A stretch of 64,000 bases of DNA from Ostreococcus mediterraneus (lineage: Eukaryota > Chlorophyta > Mamiellophyceae > Mamiellales > Bathycoccaceae): the NCBI GenBank assembly GCA_012295225.1, contig WMKK01000008.1, positions 496,001 through 560,000 of the forward strand, read 5' to 3'. Below the pieces are notes generated by a model. The model saw only the letters and a list, made by a program, of their open reading frames with translations. It did no database searches and had not been told where the DNA came from. Shown one piece after another: positions 62,762 through 64,000 of the stretch. How positions within the stretch are numbered: position 1 is the first letter of the stretch; the number at the start of each line of letters is the position of its first letter. A program made the translations under genes and the position numbers.

Positions 62762-63760
62762 ATGCGCGCTCTCGCCGCGCGCGCGCGCCCGTCGTCGCCG
62801 CCCTCGCGCCACCGCCGCGGCCTTCGCAGCGCGGTGACGCGCGCGGCGTCGCCGCTGTCGTCGCTCGCGCCCCCCAAGGTGGCGCGCACGGCGTTGGTAA
62901 CCACCGCGAGTGCACCGCCGCCGCCGCTGTCGCCGCTCGCGCGCATGAATCCATACGCCGTGCTCGGCGCGCTGACGATGACGAGCGTGGCGATGACGAC
63001 GGCGACGCTCGTCACGGTTGTCGCTCCGACGTTGCGCGCGGTGGAGCGCGCGTGTGCGTCGATGGACGCCGCCGCGGTGGCGGCGGAGCGCGCGGCGTTG
63101 GAAGTCGAAGCGTTGTCTCGCGCGACGTTGGCGGAATTGCCCGCGACGCTGGATGCGATGGAGACGAGCGCGAATGAGGTGGAGTTATTGGCACAAGAAA
63201 CGAGGGAGGCGCTGACGCGTTTGGATGCGTTTAACGTCGATGCGTTGGTGAATGAATTTAGAACAAAGATTGGCGACTTGCCCGACCCGGCGCGGGACAT
63301 TGCAAATTTGAGCGACGACGCGAGCGAGTACGTGCGACGTTTATCGATGGAGTTGGGATTGGTGATGCAAAGCGTCGGAGCACTGACGTCTGGAGATTTT
63401 GACGACGCCTTTGACGTGGGGTTGACGCAAGAAGAGAAGAATGAGAGGAAAAATGCCATCGCCGACGCGGTGCAAGTCGCGCGCGAAACGACAGAGAGAG
63501 CAAAACTTCTGACGACGCAGTTGCAAAACCCATCGTCTGGGCGCGACATTGCGGAGGTGGTGGGAAAGATTGAACAGTCAAGCCGCGACGTGAGCACCGC
63601 CATGCGAAACGCGCTGCGCGTGTTTGAAACCGTAGGCGTCGTGGTGTCGCCCGTGGTGCCTCCGCTTTCAGACAAACGCGAGCTTCCGCGTCGGCGCACG
63701 CAAACGATCGACGACGACGGCGATGACGATGGCGACGGCAACGGCAACGGCGACGCGTAA
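62762..63760 (+). CDS. Plastid-targeted membrane coiled-coil protein, unknown function
   Basis: 332 residues. The N-terminus (MRALAARARPSSPPSRHRRG) is an Arg/Ser/Pro-rich transit peptide. One membrane helix lies near residues 70-95 (AVLGALTMTSVAMTTATLVTVV). A mostly helical, heptad-like region follows from 100 to 285 (RAALEVEALSRATLAELPAT, NAIADAVQVARETTERAKLL), then an Asp/Gly/Asn-rich acidic tail. The layout of one membrane helix followed by a long amphipathic coiled coil resembles plant and cyanobacterial DUF948-like plastid proteins. I cannot assign a family with confidence. Confidence 0.6.
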   Translation: MRALAARARPSSPPSRHRRGLRSAVTRAASPLSSLAPPKVARTALVTTASAPPPPLSPLARMNPYAVLGALTMTSVAMTTATLVTVVAPTLRAVERACASMDAAAVAAERAALEVEALSRATLAELPATLDAMETSANEVELLAQETREALTRLDAFNVDALVNEFRTKIGDLPDPARDIANLSDDASEYVRRLSMELGLVMQSVGALTSGDFDDAFDVGLTQEEKNERKNAIADAVQVARETTERAKLLTTQLQNPSSGRDIAEVVGKIEQSSRDVSTAMRNALRVFETVGVVVSPVVPPLSDKRELPRRRTQTIDDDGDDDGDGNGNGDA

Positions 63761-63865
63761 CATTATTAAACGTGCATTCTTATTTTGCGCGCGGTATTAT
63801 TTTTCATGCAGTGCTGTAACAACAACAACAACAACAATTTGACACTTTTATTATACAACGCGCGG

Positions 63866-64000
63866 CTAAATCAATCCGCTTTCAGGCCAGTACGCTTCGA
63901 TAGAAGGATCATCGAGAAACCTCGCGTACCCAGAGTGATCGTTAGCCACGCGCACGGGATTTACCATGCGCGTGTCGGTGGAGAATCCATCCGGATCGCC
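63866..64000 (-). CDS. 3' end of an unidentified gene
   Basis: The window edge cuts this gene. The visible 44 C-terminal residues start GDPDGFSTDTRMVNPVRVAN and continue to FLDDPSIEAYWPESGLI before TAG at 63866-63868. The frame is open to the window end and has coding-like composition, while the neighbouring 63761-63865 is AT-rich 3' UTR. No family recognised. Converges with the plastid coiled-coil gene. Confidence 0.6.
   Translation of the reverse strand, partial: GDPDGFSTDTRMVNPVRVANDHSGYARFLDDPSIEAYWPESGLI

Overview
This window looks like nuclear DNA of a picoeukaryotic green alga of the order Mamiellales, most likely an Ostreococcus species. I see about 43 protein genes in 64 kb on both strands, gaps often under 150 bp, moderately high GC (by eye in the high 50s percent), almost all genes in one exon, and two well-supported introns of only 64 and 65 nt. 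Plastid-type products of cyanobacterial ancestry (DUF1823, DUF3007 and DUF2854 families), a TOC1/PRR clock gene, an ESV1-like starch protein and a plant-type UDP-sugar pyrophosphorylase place it in the green lineage. Genus is an inference from compactness and GC. I found no rRNA, tRNA, CRISPR array, transposon or virus-like element.

Layout. 0-10 kb: class II CPD photolyase, UDP-glucose dehydrogenase with a hidden first exon, a Bacteroidetes-type PurM, DUF1823, an LMBR1 membrane protein, a MaoC hydratase, an unknown plastid protein and DUF3007. 10-20 kb: ENT transporter, NSUN2-type RNA methyltransferase, an ASCH-like protein, an unknown membrane protein, TOC1 behind a 920-bp promoter that carries two evening elements in an 11-bp inverted repeat, and RNase P subunit RPP40. 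20-30 kb: spliced acyl-CoA dehydrogenase, a GRIP/GRAB golgin, RNase P subunit POP4, a ribokinase fused to a sugar-isomerase-like barrel, a RluA pseudouridine synthase and an SMP-C2 protein. 30-40 kb: a tail-anchored coiled coil, DUF2854, an NPPY methyltransferase-like protein, a 1,699-residue UCH-like protein without its catalytic Cys and His, and an mTERF-like protein. 40-50 kb: a STE20/OSR1-like kinase, a TMEM230-like protein and an ankyrin protein whose start codons overlap head to head, a spliced three-DM10 EFHC/Rib72-like protein, a GT64 glycosyltransferase, a triple-AP2 protein, a LysM membrane protein and a calpain. 50-64 kb: UDP-sugar pyrophosphorylase, primase small subunit, ESV1-like protein, DRS1/DDX27 helicase, a DMT transporter, an expansin-like DPBB protein, mitochondrial adrenodoxin reductase, a plastid coiled-coil protein and the 3' end of one more gene.

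There are no operons; most neighbours are functionally unrelated. Possible exceptions are two RNase P/MRP subunits 3.2 kb apart, two enzymes that can both supply UDP-glucuronate, and several plastid proteins. Many pairs are divergent and share promoters of 2-200 bp. The items most worth a second look are the TOC1 evening-element palindrome and its intact receiver, the axonemal DM10 gene if the alga has no flagella, the ribokinase-isomerase fusion, the Bacteroidetes-like PurM, and the overlapping CATG start codons.
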